Below are positions 7,937 through 17,138 of a DNA stretch of 64,000 bases, in pieces. The notes under the pieces were generated by a model. It did no database searches. It saw nothing but the letters and a program-made list of their open reading frames with translations, and was not told the origin of the DNA. The stretch is taken from the NCBI GenBank assembly GCA_019353055.1, contig JABAHL010000001.1, positions 434,001 through 498,000 on the forward strand. Reading direction: 5' to 3'. A program made the position numbers and the translations under genes. Position 1 is the stretch's first letter, and every line of letters starts with the position of its first letter. The DNA comes from Faucicola osloensis_C. Lineage in GTDB: Bacteria; Pseudomonadota; Gammaproteobacteria; Pseudomonadales; Moraxellaceae.

Positions 7937-8446
7937 TTAGTGCTTTTCAATCACAAGCTGGCTAATCGCCCTAGACAATAACACTGAGTTACCGCTTTCA
8001 ACGAAGGTAATACGTGAAGTTGTTACTAAACGTGTCGTCACGTTATCTTCGACGATGACTTCTGTCGTTATCGCATCTGCCTTAGCGTGGTTACCGCTAA
8101 ATACCACATTGTTTAATTGTATATCATAGCCATATTGCGTTGCTTTTGACCAGTTGTTTTGCAGCAGGTTTAGATAATTGCTTTTATTTAAGGTCGTGGT
8201 TTTGCCTTTACGCGACACAGATATCAAGGCATCATCTGCTACTAGGCTTGCAACGCGCGAAATGCTCTTAGCATTTGCTGCAGCCGCCATCGCAGTACCG
8301 TAAGTGTCGATATCACGCTGGGTGATTTCAGCATTTGCCAGCGTTGGGACAGTTAACGAAGTCGCCATCACTAACCCTAGCCATAGTTTTGACTTTACCT
8401 GCTTTTGGATTTTATCAATCGGTTGAAAATTTAACGTGATAATCAT
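7937..8446 (-). CDS. Exported small protein, NTF2/SnoaL-like fold suspected
   Basis: 169 aa from the ATG at 8446, which has a strong Shine-Dalgarno (GAAGGAAAA); a TTG further up (8461) overlaps that site and is rejected. An N-terminal signal peptide ends near ANA-EITQ, so the protein should be periplasmic. The mature part has the helix-helix-strand pattern of NTF2-like or DUF4440-type proteins (repeated VASLVADDALISV, GNHAKADAITTEVIVED and TRLVTTSRITFVESG strands). No catalytic motif is visible and the function is unknown. It is monocistronic with its own terminator, divergent from yajC. Confidence 0.7.
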   Translation of the reverse strand: MIITLNFQPIDKIQKQVKSKLWLGLVMATSLTVPTLANAEITQRDIDTYGTAMAAAANAKSISRVASLVADDALISVSRKGKTTTLNKSNYLNLLQNNWSKATQYGYDIQLNNVVFSGNHAKADAITTEVIVEDNVTTRLVTTSRITFVESGNSVLLSRAISQLVIEKH

Positions 8447-8777
8447 GAGATTTTCCTTCAATTGGTATCACCCAATTATTTGACCCTAAAAGAAATAATT
8501 TGTTACAACTAAGCATAGCATAACCATTAACTTTATTGTTACTTCATTGTTAATAATCAAGCATAAAATAGTGAATAACCCCAATAAAACCCTGTGACCC
8601 TACTATCCAAAACTATCCAAAATCGCTACATTGCCAAATCAATCATGGTTTTTACCGCAGTGAATTATTTCAGCAAACAAGGGTTAATCATTTATTAATT
8701 TGGCTAAATCGGTTATCATTACAGGTTGTTTTTATCACCATTTTATGACTAAATCTCAATTGAAGGGTATTTCAACT
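8447..8777. other. Divergent intergenic region between the NTF2-like gene and yajC
   Basis: 331 bp of AT-rich DNA that must hold promoters for both directions. No promoter with good boxes could be assigned. A TTG-initiated extension of yajC from 8700 is open but lacks a ribosome site. Confidence 0.5.
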
Positions 8778-9137
8778 ATGCTACTTACCGCTATTTTAGC
8801 ATTTATCCAATCTGCCCATGCGGAAGGTGCGGCGACAGCGCCTACTGGAACGGGTGCTTCCACTATCATGCAAATGCTATTGCCATTGGCTTTTTTTGCT
8901 ATTTTTTACTTCATTATTATCCGACCACAAAGCCGTCGTAACAAAGAGCATCGTCAAATGATTGATGCCATTAAAGAAGGCAATGAAGTGGTATTTGCCG
9001 GTGGCTTGATGGGAAAAATCAAAAAGCTTCAAGGTGAATATGCGGTTGTGGCATTAAACACTACCCAAGAGGTGATGGTGCAACGTGCCTCAATTATCTC
9101 AGTATTGCCTGTGGGTACCATTGATAGTCTTAAATAA
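8778..9137 (+). CDS. yajC: Sec translocon accessory protein YajC
   Basis: 119-aa inner-membrane protein that joins SecD and SecF in the holo-translocon. The start MLLTAILAFIQSAHAEG follows GAAGGG at 8762. One membrane segment (LPLAFFAIFYFIIIRPQSRRNKEH) ends in the family signature RPQ...RRNKE, followed by the cytosolic MIDAIKEGNEVVFAGGLMGKI and VMVQRASIISVLPVGTI blocks. It is first in a yajC-secD-secF cluster, 150 bp before secD. tgt and queA, often upstream, are not here. Confidence 0.95.
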   Translation: MLLTAILAFIQSAHAEGAATAPTGTGASTIMQMLLPLAFFAIFYFIIIRPQSRRNKEHRQMIDAIKEGNEVVFAGGLMGKIKKLQGEYAVVALNTTQEVMVQRASIISVLPVGTIDSLK

Positions 9138-9289
9138 TTGCTGATGCGGCTCACCTGTCAGGTTGGCGACCTAGCAGTCTGTTAAGTTGCCAACTGGCTT
9201 ATGATATTGTACTGCCTTGTTGATCGCGGTTAATAGACCTAGTAGAACAACTAGTTACCTAAAAAAATCAAGTTTAAGAAGTCAAGATT

Positions 9290-11185
9290 ATGCACTACCC
9301 TGCTTGGAAATACTTTTTAATCGGCATTGTGCTGCTACTGAGCACCCTGTATGCCCTACCAAACCTTTATCCAGACAAGCCCGCCGTTCAAATCACGGGG
9401 GCTTCCGCGAGTACCACATTGACCAATGATGTGCTAAAACAAGCGGAAACCATCCTAAATGCCGCCAACATCCCAACCAAAAACAACAGTTTTGATGGTA
9501 AATCAGCCTTGTTAAAAATTGCTGATGAGTCGACTGAAACGCAGCTTAAAGCGCAACAAGTGCTAAAAGAAAAACTTGGCGACAATTATGTTGTGGCGTT
9601 GAACTTGGCACAAACCACGCCAGCATGGCTACGTAATATTGGCGGTAAACCTATTAAATTAGGGTTGGACTTGCGGGGTGGTGTACGGTTTGTACTAGAA
9701 GTCGATATGAGCAAAACCGTCTCTCAGCGTTTGGAAAACTTAACCCGAGATGTTCGTACAGAGCTACGCAACCAAAAAATTGCCGTGACCAATTTACAAG
9801 CAGGGCAAAATAATCTGACATTAAACTTTGTCGATAATGCCGCGCGTGATCAAGCCATGAATGTGTTACGTAATCGCTTTGGGACAAATTATGAGTTACA
9901 ACCGCTAATCAATGCGGGGGGTCCAGCGATTAACATGACCTTGACCCAGTCAACGATTTCACAAATCTCTCAAGATGCGGTCACCCAGAACTTGACGACT
10001 TTACGAAACCGTATTAATGAGCTAGGCGTGGCTGAAGCCGTGGTGCAATCACAAGGTGCCAATCGTATTGTGGTGGAATTACCGGGGGTGCAAGATACCG
10101 CAGAAGCCAAACGGGTCATTGGTCGCACCGCCAATCTCGAATTTCGCATGGTCTCTGACCAAAACAATACCTTCCAAGCCAATCCCTCTGGGGTATTGCC
10201 TGCAGGCACTGAAGCCTATTCATTTGGTGAAGTCGATAGCCCGCAAAAAACCTTATTGGAACGTCAAGCTGTGGTCACCGGTCGAAACGTACAGGATGCC
10301 CAAGCAGGGATGGATGAAAACGGTCGCCCTCAAGTGAATATTACGTTGGATAATGCGGGTGGTCGTTTGATGCAAAATACCACAGCAAAATCAGTGGGCA
10401 AACAAATGGCCGTACTGTTTATTGAAAATAAGCAGCGTGTCACCTTCCAACCAGACCCAGTGACGGGTCAAAATAAAGAAGTAAGAACACCTTACGCAGA
10501 AAGCCATATTATCAATCAAGCGACCGTTCAAGGCGTCTTTGGCTCAACTTTCCAAATCACGGGCTTAGATAGTAATGCAGAAGCCTCAGAGCTGGCTTTG
10601 TTACTTCGTGCAGGTGCACTAGCGGCGCCCATGTATTTTGTTGAAGAACGTACTATTGGTCCATCATTGGGACAAGATAACATCCAAAAAGGTATGTTCT
10701 CTACCCAAGTCGGCTACTTACTCGTGTTCTTATTCATGATTATTTTTTATCGTTTATTTGGTTTGATTGCCAATATCGCGTTGATTTTTAACTTAATGAT
10801 GATTTTAGCTATCATGTCAGTGATTGGTTCTGCCCTCACCTTGCCGGGTATCGCAGGTATTGTGTTAACCATCGGGATGGCGGTGGATGCCAACGTGCTG
10901 ATATTTGAACGCATCCGCGAAGAGCTTGCCAACGGCGCCAGACCCAAATCTGCGATTGTGGCGGGTTTTAACCGCGCATTTACCAGTATTTTTGATGCGC
11001 AGCTGACTACTTTGATTGTCGCATTTATTTTATTTGCGATTGGTACAGGTCCGATTAAAGGTTTTGCTGTCACCTTAGCCATTGGTATTGCCAGCTCTAT
11101 CTTCACCTCAGTGACCGTCACGCGTGCACTGGTACAGTTAGCTTATGGCTACCGCAAAACTGTCAAACGCCTAAGTATTGGTTAA
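9290..11185 (+). CDS. secD: Protein translocase subunit SecD
   Basis: 631-aa inner-membrane protein of the RND superfamily that uses the proton-motive force to help pull exported proteins across the membrane. It has an N-terminal membrane helix (WKYFLIGIVLLLSTLYALPNLY), the LGLDLRGGVRFVLEVDM motif that starts the large periplasmic domain, and a C-terminal block of five membrane segments with TIGMAVDANVLIFERIREEL, which carries the conserved Asp. Length is as in E. coli (615 aa). It ends 10 bp before the secF start. Confidence 0.97.
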   Translation: MHYPAWKYFLIGIVLLLSTLYALPNLYPDKPAVQITGASASTTLTNDVLKQAETILNAANIPTKNNSFDGKSALLKIADESTETQLKAQQVLKEKLGDNYVVALNLAQTTPAWLRNIGGKPIKLGLDLRGGVRFVLEVDMSKTVSQRLENLTRDVRTELRNQKIAVTNLQAGQNNLTLNFVDNAARDQAMNVLRNRFGTNYELQPLINAGGPAINMTLTQSTISQISQDAVTQNLTTLRNRINELGVAEAVVQSQGANRIVVELPGVQDTAEAKRVIGRTANLEFRMVSDQNNTFQANPSGVLPAGTEAYSFGEVDSPQKTLLERQAVVTGRNVQDAQAGMDENGRPQVNITLDNAGGRLMQNTTAKSVGKQMAVLFIENKQRVTFQPDPVTGQNKEVRTPYAESHIINQATVQGVFGSTFQITGLDSNAEASELALLLRAGALAAPMYFVEERTIGPSLGQDNIQKGMFSTQVGYLLVFLFMIIFYRLFGLIANIALIFNLMMILAIMSVIGSALTLPGIAGIVLTIGMAVDANVLIFERIREELANGARPKSAIVAGFNRAFTSIFDAQLTTLIVAFILFAIGTGPIKGFAVTLAIGIASSIFTSVTVTRALVQLAYGYRKTVKRLSIG

Positions 11186-11195
11186 GGAGCGAATA

Positions 11196-12452
11196 ATGAA
11201 TGATGATAAGTTAGAGGATCTAGACGGTTTAGACAGCTCAGAACCCATTAACCCCGAGCAAAAACTCTCAGAGCTCGGCGTACGTCGTAGTGATGAAATG
11301 GCATCAAATACCCAGCACCGCAAAACGCCGCGCCGTAATGGTAAAGGGGTGAATAAAAATTTGGTCAAGCAGCCTGCTACTCCCACCGATACGATACCCC
11401 AAAACGCTGGGGCGGGGTTAGCGGTGGCTAACGCTGCCACGTCTGAATTTTCAGCAGAGAATTTTGGCGGTGAAAAATTCTTTGCCGGTCGGCGTATCAT
11501 TGATTTTTTAAAGGTAGCTAAACCTTTTGCCATATTATCAGCCATCTTAACGATTCTAGGTTTGGTCGCTATTTTAACTAAAGGTTTAAACCTAGGCTTA
11601 GATTTTACTGGTGGTGTGTCAGCCACGGTCGTTTATGAGCAACCTGTGCAACAAGCCCAAGTTCAGTCAGCCTTAGCAAGCCATAAAATCAATGACAGTG
11701 TGGTGCAATATTTGGGCAGTAACAAAGAAATTTTGGTACGCCTGCCCCCGCAAAAACAAATCGAAGGGTTATCAAACTCTCTTGATGCGGCGTTAGATTT
11801 ACCCAACAATAATGCCACCATCAAGAACATTGACGTGGTTGGCAGTCAAGTAGGTAATGAGATTTATATCAGCTCATTGGGGGCAACGGCACTGGCATTA
11901 CTGTGTATGTTTATTTATGTCATGGTGCGTTTTCAAGCCAAATTAGCCTTAGGCGCGGTGTTGGCGTTATTTCATGATAGTATTATCACCGTGGGTATTT
12001 TTGCACTTTTCGGATGGCCATTTGATTTGACCGTGCTTGCCGCGGTGTTATCATTGATTGGTTACTCGATTAACGATACCATCGTCGTCTTTGACCGTAT
12101 CCGTGAGAATTTCCGCCGTGTCCGTGGTGCCAGCCCAGCGCAAATTGTCAATTTATCGCTCACTGAAACGCTACGTCGTACCATTATGACCATTTCAACG
12201 GTGTTGCTGGTGGTTGTCGCGATGCTGCTACTTGGCGGCGAAAGCTTACATTGGTTCTCAGTAGCATTGCTCATTGGCTTGATTTTAGGTACTTTCTCAT
12301 CGGTATATATCGCCAGTGCGATTCCATTGTGGCTCGGTATGTCGCGCAAAGACTTTATTGTCGAAGTCAAACCAGAATTTGTTGAGGACGAAGTGGTTTT
12401 TGAAGACCGCAATGCGCCTATGTACGACAATAACGTAGTAGATAATCAATAA
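11196..12452 (+). CDS. secF: Protein translocase subunit SecF
   Basis: 418 aa from the ATG at 11196, preceded by AAGGAG that overlaps the secD stop region. Motifs include LGLDFTGGVSATV, the periplasmic domain and the C-terminal membrane block with LSLIGYSINDTIVVFDRIRENFRR. E. coli SecF has 323 aa; the extra ~90 residues are a hydrophilic, charged N-terminus (LEDLDGLDSSEPINPEQ and a Lys/Arg-rich stretch) placed before the first membrane helix and so probably cytosolic. It forms a complex with SecD and YajC; an intrinsic terminator follows. Confidence 0.96.
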   Translation: MNDDKLEDLDGLDSSEPINPEQKLSELGVRRSDEMASNTQHRKTPRRNGKGVNKNLVKQPATPTDTIPQNAGAGLAVANAATSEFSAENFGGEKFFAGRRIIDFLKVAKPFAILSAILTILGLVAILTKGLNLGLDFTGGVSATVVYEQPVQQAQVQSALASHKINDSVVQYLGSNKEILVRLPPQKQIEGLSNSLDAALDLPNNNATIKNIDVVGSQVGNEIYISSLGATALALLCMFIYVMVRFQAKLALGAVLALFHDSIITVGIFALFGWPFDLTVLAAVLSLIGYSINDTIVVFDRIRENFRRVRGASPAQIVNLSLTETLRRTIMTISTVLLVVVAMLLLGGESLHWFSVALLIGLILGTFSSVYIASAIPLWLGMSRKDFIVEVKPEFVEDEVVFEDRNAPMYDNNVVDNQ

Positions 12453-12466
12453 ATGGGTTGAGCGGT

Positions 12467-12494
12467 AAAATACCCTACTTGCTAGGGTATTTTT
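12467..12494 (+). terminator. Intrinsic terminator after secF
   Basis: The stem AAAATACCCT/AGGGTATTTTT with a 7-nt loop and a T-run lies 15 bp after the secF stop. Confidence 0.85.
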
Positions 12495-12521
12495 ATGGCT
12501 AAAATTTAAACAAGAATAGTA

Positions 12522-13229
12522 ATGATGACAAATGAATTAATGAAAAATGGGTTATGGCAACAGGCGTTTAAAGTAAGCTTTCCTGTGGCAATGGGCTATA
12601 TACCTGCAGGGATTGCCTTTGGCGTGTTATTTGTGGCAGCAAAACTTCCTATATGGGCGGCGATTTTATCTAGTGTGGTGTTATACGCGGGTGCGGCGCA
12701 ATATGCTTCTATTACGTTGTTAGCGGGCGGGGTTGGAATATCAACCATCGCCAGCAATACCTTAGCCATAAATTTGCGCCATGCTTTTTATGCCATTCCT
12801 TTGTTAAAACAATTACCAACCAATCCTATCAGTCGATTTTATTGCTTATTTGCGTTAACCGATGAAACTTTTTCCGTGTTAACCACCCTTCATGAAAATG
12901 AACGCCAAAGCCTCATACTGCCGGTGAGTTTGCTCAATCAGTGTTATTGGGTTATCGGTACCATATTGGGCATTTTGCTGGGTGAAGGGCTCAATGATTG
13001 GGTGCCTCATTTGGATTTTGCGTTAGTGTGCTTATTTGCTATTTTAGCCTACGAGCAGTTTAAAGCGGTCAAGGCTTACTATCCCATCTTCATCGCCATC
13101 ATTGCGTTCACAGCGGCGTTTTATTTTATACCCGATTGGCTTTTACTATCAGCGATTTGCGTGAGTTTGGGACTCATTATCATCCACTTTTTTATGAGCA
13201 ATAAATCCACTCATCAGCAAGCTATCTGA
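12522..13229 (+). CDS. azlC: AzlC family branched-chain amino acid exporter, large subunit
   Basis: 235-aa membrane protein with about seven hydrophobic segments. The family start pattern FKVSFPVAMGYIPAGIAFGVLFV and the AGAAQYASITLLAGG segment are characteristic of AzlC/YgaZ. With AzlD it exports branched-chain amino acids or analogues; the substrate cannot be read from sequence. The azlD gene follows after 44 bp. It starts 28 bp after the secF terminator, so it is a separate transcription unit. Confidence 0.88.
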   Translation: MMTNELMKNGLWQQAFKVSFPVAMGYIPAGIAFGVLFVAAKLPIWAAILSSVVLYAGAAQYASITLLAGGVGISTIASNTLAINLRHAFYAIPLLKQLPTNPISRFYCLFALTDETFSVLTTLHENERQSLILPVSLLNQCYWVIGTILGILLGEGLNDWVPHLDFALVCLFAILAYEQFKAVKAYYPIFIAIIAFTAAFYFIPDWLLLSAICVSLGLIIIHFFMSNKSTHQQAI

Positions 13230-13273
13230 CAGTTCAACCGCGAAATGAATTATCCATTAATCGTTAGAATATT

Positions 13274-13660
13274 ATGAACACACCACCTGATAACGTTTAT
13301 TTAATCGCCGCTACTTTTGCCATGGCTTTGGTGACTTTACTCACCCGCATCACCCCGATAATTTTGCCAAAGCGATTATTGGATGCGCCCTTGTTGCTCG
13401 CGGTGAATAAAGCATTGCCATTATCGGTGATGACGCTGTTGATTTTAACCTCCTTGCATTGGCAGCAGCAGCCCAAGCCTATGCCCAACGCTATGATTGT
13501 GAGTCTGGGCTTATCGCCATTACTTGTGGCAGAGATATTAGCGCTTTTATTGGTGTTGCTTAGCTATTATTGGAAAAAGCAATTACTGCTGAGTATGCTG
13601 GTGGGGATTGCTAGCCTTAATGGGTTTTTATGGGGATTGAATTTGATAGGGTTTCGATAG
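13274..13660 (+). CDS. azlD: AzlD family branched-chain amino acid exporter, small subunit
   Basis: 128-aa membrane protein with four hydrophobic segments. The pattern TLLTRITPIILPKRLL near the start and VNKALPLSVMTLLIL fit the AzlD/YgaH family (R-x-x-P-x-x-L motif). It is the partner of the preceding AzlC. A strong terminator begins just after its stop. Confidence 0.85.
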   Translation: MNTPPDNVYLIAATFAMALVTLLTRITPIILPKRLLDAPLLLAVNKALPLSVMTLLILTSLHWQQQPKPMPNAMIVSLGLSPLLVAEILALLLVLLSYYWKKQLLLSMLVGIASLNGFLWGLNLIGFR

Positions 13661-13663
13661 CCA

Positions 13664-13692
13664 TAAAAAAAAGCCCAACTTGGGCTTTTTTT
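13664..13692. terminator. Bidirectional terminator between azlD and purF
   Basis: AAAAAAAAGCCCAA pairs with TTGGGCTTTTTTT with almost no loop sequence. It lies between the convergent stops of azlD (13660) and purF (13705) and has T-runs on both strands. Confidence 0.9.
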
Positions 13693-13704
13693 ATGAAGGA
13701 TAAC

Positions 13705-15240
13705 TTATACCTCGGTTTGAACCCCGACGATATCCACAGGCGTATCAGCCACGTCTTGTATCCCAGATTTTTTCTGTTTGGCTTTATCACTGCGTCTACG
13801 CTGCAATTCATCCAAATAATCTTCATCAATACCACCGGCGATGTATTTACCATCAAATACCGAACAGTCAAATTTTTTGGCATCACTGTGTTTGTCTTGT
13901 ACCGCTTCAATCAAATCATCCAAATCTTGGAATATCAAACGATCCGCGCCGATGATTTTACACACTTCTTCCACACTATGACCTGAGGCAATCAGCTCAT
14001 TGCGCGCTGGCATGTCAATACCATACACATTGGGATATTTGACCGGTGGCGCCGCACTGGCAAAATACACATTATTGGCGCCTGCATCACGTGCCATTTG
14101 GATAATCTCGTGGCAAGTCGTGCCACGTACAATTGAATCATCGACCAACAAGACGTTTTTATTTCTAAATTCAAAAGGCACCGCGCTTAATTTTTGACGC
14201 ACCGATTTTTTGCGCTGCTGTTGACCTGGCATAATAAAAGTGCGACCGATATAACGGTTTTTCATAAAGCCTTCACGGTATTTTACGCCTAGATGCTGGG
14301 CAAGTTCCATCGCAGAAGTACGTGAGGTATCGGGAATAGGGATAACCACATCAATCCCGTGATCTTCGCCCCATTCTTTGATGATCTTCTGCGCTAACGA
14401 CTCGCCCATACGCATACGGGCTTTATAAACAGAAATATTATCAATAATCGAATCTGGGCGGGCAAAATAGACGTATTCAAAAATACAAGGTCTAAACTCT
14501 TTGGCTTCGACACATTGGCGACTAAAGAAGTTATTGTTTTCATCGATAAAAATCGCTTCACCGGGCTTCACATCTCGAACGATATCAAAACCTAATGCGG
14601 TTAACGCAACTGACTCAGATGCCACCAGATATTCAAAGCCACCATTTTCCGCTAATCGTTGACCAAAAATCAGCGGACGGATACCATTAGGGTCACGAAA
14701 TGCCAAAATACCATAGCCCGTAATCATAGCGACTACCGCATACGCGCCTTCGATACGTTTGTAGACGGATGTCATCGCTTCAAAAATATCATCGGGGCTT
14801 GGATGCTGGATACCGAGTTTTTGCATCTCATGCGCTAGCACATTGAGCAAGACTTCTGAATCAGAATCGGTATTAATATGGCGCATATCTTCCATAAACA
14901 GTTCTTTGGCAATCTCTTCTGCGTTGGTCAAATTACCATTATGCGCCAAGGTAATACCATACGGCGAATTGACATAAAAAGGCTGAGCTTCCGCACTGCT
15001 AGACGTACCAGCCGTGGGGTAACGTACATGCCCGATGCCTTGATTACCGACAAGACGCATCATATGACGTGTCATGAACACATCGCGCACCATGCCATTT
15101 TCTTTACGCAAAAACAGACGGCCATCTTGACATGTCACAATACCCGCGGCATCTTGCCCGCGATGCTGCAGCATAGTCAGCGCATCGTATAGCATTTGAT
15201 TAACCGGACTGTGAGCGGCTATACCGACAACTCCACACAT
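13705..15240 (-). CDS. purF: Amidophosphoribosyltransferase PurF
   Basis: 511-aa enzyme for the first committed step of purine synthesis (PRPP + glutamine to phosphoribosylamine). It starts MCGVVGIAAHSP, so Cys2 becomes the N-terminal nucleophile of the glutaminase domain; YDALTMLQHRGQDAAGI and HVRYPTAG follow. The C-terminal phosphoribosyltransferase domain holds the PRPP loop NVLLVDDSIVRGTT. The length is close to E. coli (505). It is the last gene of a pyrD-cvpA-purF run, 111 bp after cvpA; cvpA-purF linkage is widespread. Confidence 0.97.
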   Translation of the reverse strand: MCGVVGIAAHSPVNQMLYDALTMLQHRGQDAAGIVTCQDGRLFLRKENGMVRDVFMTRHMMRLVGNQGIGHVRYPTAGTSSSAEAQPFYVNSPYGITLAHNGNLTNAEEIAKELFMEDMRHINTDSDSEVLLNVLAHEMQKLGIQHPSPDDIFEAMTSVYKRIEGAYAVVAMITGYGILAFRDPNGIRPLIFGQRLAENGGFEYLVASESVALTALGFDIVRDVKPGEAIFIDENNNFFSRQCVEAKEFRPCIFEYVYFARPDSIIDNISVYKARMRMGESLAQKIIKEWGEDHGIDVVIPIPDTSRTSAMELAQHLGVKYREGFMKNRYIGRTFIMPGQQQRKKSVRQKLSAVPFEFRNKNVLLVDDSIVRGTTCHEIIQMARDAGANNVYFASAAPPVKYPNVYGIDMPARNELIASGHSVEEVCKIIGADRLIFQDLDDLIEAVQDKHSDAKKFDCSVFDGKYIAGGIDEDYLDELQRRRSDKAKQKKSGIQDVADTPVDIVGVQTEV

Positions 15241-15351
15241 ATTTTACCCCTTTGATTTTTCACGGATGGCTATGAGACCTGATGAAAATTGAATGAAACT
15301 ACCTTATTTGGCGGCTTACAATACTTTAGCCGTCAGTCAAACTTACCAATA

Positions 15352-15867
15352 CTATTGACCCATTTTCCCCATTTTATCGGCAGCGGTTTTACCAAGCGTA
15401 GTAGCAAGCTGTTGGGTGATTTGTGTCGCAAAAGGTGCCAGTGGCAGTAGCGCATTGGCAAACTTAGACTGCTGCCAAAAGTCACGTTGACTGACAAAAG
15501 GCGCCAATAAACTCAGCACCATCAACACAATGACCAAATTTTTGACTAAGCCAAACCCTGCGCCCGCCAATTTGTCTAGGATGCTTAGTCTAAGCCCCTG
15601 CAAGGTTTTACTCATCACCCATAATACGATTTGCAGTCCCACAATGACAAATAAGCCAATTGCCAAAAATGCGGCAATGATACTAAGGCCGGTTGAGCCC
15701 GTCAGCGACACAAAAAACGGGGCTAAAGGTTTTGCCAAATAACTGGCGAGCAGCAGCGCCAATAGCCAACCAAACATGCCCACCAGTGAGCGCATCAAGC
15801 CATTATTAAATCCCTGCCACAACCCCATAAACAATACAAACAACACTACCATATCTAACAAAGTCAT
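15352..15867 (-). CDS. cvpA: CvpA family membrane protein
   Basis: 171 aa with four hydrophobic segments and the family start LLDMVVLFVLFMGLWQGFNNGLMRSLVGMFGWLLAL. CvpA proteins are inner-membrane proteins named for a colicin V production phenotype and are tied to envelope stress and purine gene clusters. It lies 25 bp after pyrD and before purF in the same direction, so co-transcription is likely. The start ATG has only a weak ribosome site; a second ATG five codons in is possible. Confidence 0.9.
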   Translation of the reverse strand: MTLLDMVVLFVLFMGLWQGFNNGLMRSLVGMFGWLLALLLASYLAKPLAPFFVSLTGSTGLSIIAAFLAIGLFVIVGLQIVLWVMSKTLQGLRLSILDKLAGAGFGLVKNLVIVLMVLSLLAPFVSQRDFWQQSKFANALLPLAPFATQITQQLATTLGKTAADKMGKMGQ

Positions 15868-15891
15868 CGGGTCAAGCTCGTATCATGGGAT

Positions 15892-16935
15892 TTACAAAGT
15901 AGACGGTGAATGTTGGCTTAGACGATAACCGTCAATGGCTTCAACACAGGTTTGAATGAGCTCTGGACCTTCATAAATCAAACCACTATAGAGCTGAATC
16001 AAATCCGCACCTGCTTCAATCTTTTTAACCGCACGTTGACCATTGTCAATGCCGCCTACGCCAATAAGCGCAACTGAGCTCGGTAAGCGTTCGGCAAACT
16101 GTTCAAGAACTTGGGTACTACGGTGGCTCAGTGGTCGACCTGATAGCCCGCCTGCTTCTTGACTGGTTTTGTAGTCTTCTACCCCATTGCGGCTTAAGGT
16201 GGTATTGGTGGTAATCAGCCCATCAATATCAAAACGCACCAATTCTTTGGCAATATAATCAATTTGGTCTTCTTCCAAATCTGGGGCAACTTTCAGCACC
16301 AATGGCACATAATACTGATGTTGGTTAGCCAGTTGGCTGTGGCGTGATTTAATACCATCAAGCAGCGCCGTAAGCGCATCACCACTTTGCAGGTCACGCA
16401 GGTTTTTGGTATTGGGAGAGGAAATATTCACCGTAATATAAGAAGCGTAAGGATACACGCGCTCTAGACAATAAATATAGTCATCTAAGGCATTTTCAAC
16501 CGGCGTGCTAGCATTTTTGCCAATGTTAATACCCAAAATACCTTGATATTTTGCACGCTTGACTTGCTCAATGAGATAATCGACGCCTTTATTGTTAAAT
16601 CCCATGCGATTGATAATGGCATGGGCTTCTTTAATACGAAATAGACGGGGTTTATCATTGCCAGGCTGTGGTTTTGGGGTAATCGTACCAATTTCGATGT
16701 AGCCAAAACCCAATGCCGCTAACGCATCGATATATTCACCGTTTTTGTCAAGCCCGGCTGCCAAACCAACCGGATTGGTAAAGGTTAACCCCATACATTC
16801 GGTTGTTAGTTCTTGTTTACCGTACAAAAACCCGAGCATCCCAAATTTTTGCGATTTTTCGAGTAACGATAACGTGATTTCGTGGGCTTTTTCAGGATCG
16901 GTATTAAATAAGAACGGACGAAGAAAGGCATACAT
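15892..16935 (-). CDS. pyrD: Dihydroorotate dehydrogenase (quinone), class 2
   Basis: 347-aa membrane-associated FMN enzyme that oxidises dihydroorotate to orotate and reduces quinone. The start MYAFLRPFLFNTDPEKAHE matches E. coli PyrD; a GTG six codons further up is open but not needed. Motifs: NPVGLAAGLDKNGE, GFGYIEIGTITPKPQPGN, the catalytic-serine segment TVNISSPNTKNLRDLQ and the FMN site LIGVGGIDNG. An upstream TATAAT at 17073-17078 (minus strand) could be its -10, giving a leader of ~130 nt. It heads the pyrD-cvpA-purF run. Confidence 0.95.
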   Translation of the reverse strand: MYAFLRPFLFNTDPEKAHEITLSLLEKSQKFGMLGFLYGKQELTTECMGLTFTNPVGLAAGLDKNGEYIDALAALGFGYIEIGTITPKPQPGNDKPRLFRIKEAHAIINRMGFNNKGVDYLIEQVKRAKYQGILGINIGKNASTPVENALDDYIYCLERVYPYASYITVNISSPNTKNLRDLQSGDALTALLDGIKSRHSQLANQHQYYVPLVLKVAPDLEEDQIDYIAKELVRFDIDGLITTNTTLSRNGVEDYKTSQEAGGLSGRPLSHRSTQVLEQFAERLPSSVALIGVGGIDNGQRAVKKIEAGADLIQLYSGLIYEGPELIQTCVEAIDGYRLSQHSPSTL

Positions 16936-17138
16936 AGTTGAATAAGCACTCACATTGCATGGGTGAATCTAATTGACTCTGCCCTTTATCCAAGCAGAAC
17001 TAACCTATTTAGCTTGAGAGATAGCAGCCGTTGACGCACTGTCTAGACTATCTCGTCAAAATCAGAAAAGCTATTATATCAGTGTTGACGCTAAATAAAC
17101 ACCTGCAATTTTCTTTGCCTTAACTGCTATGTCAAAGG

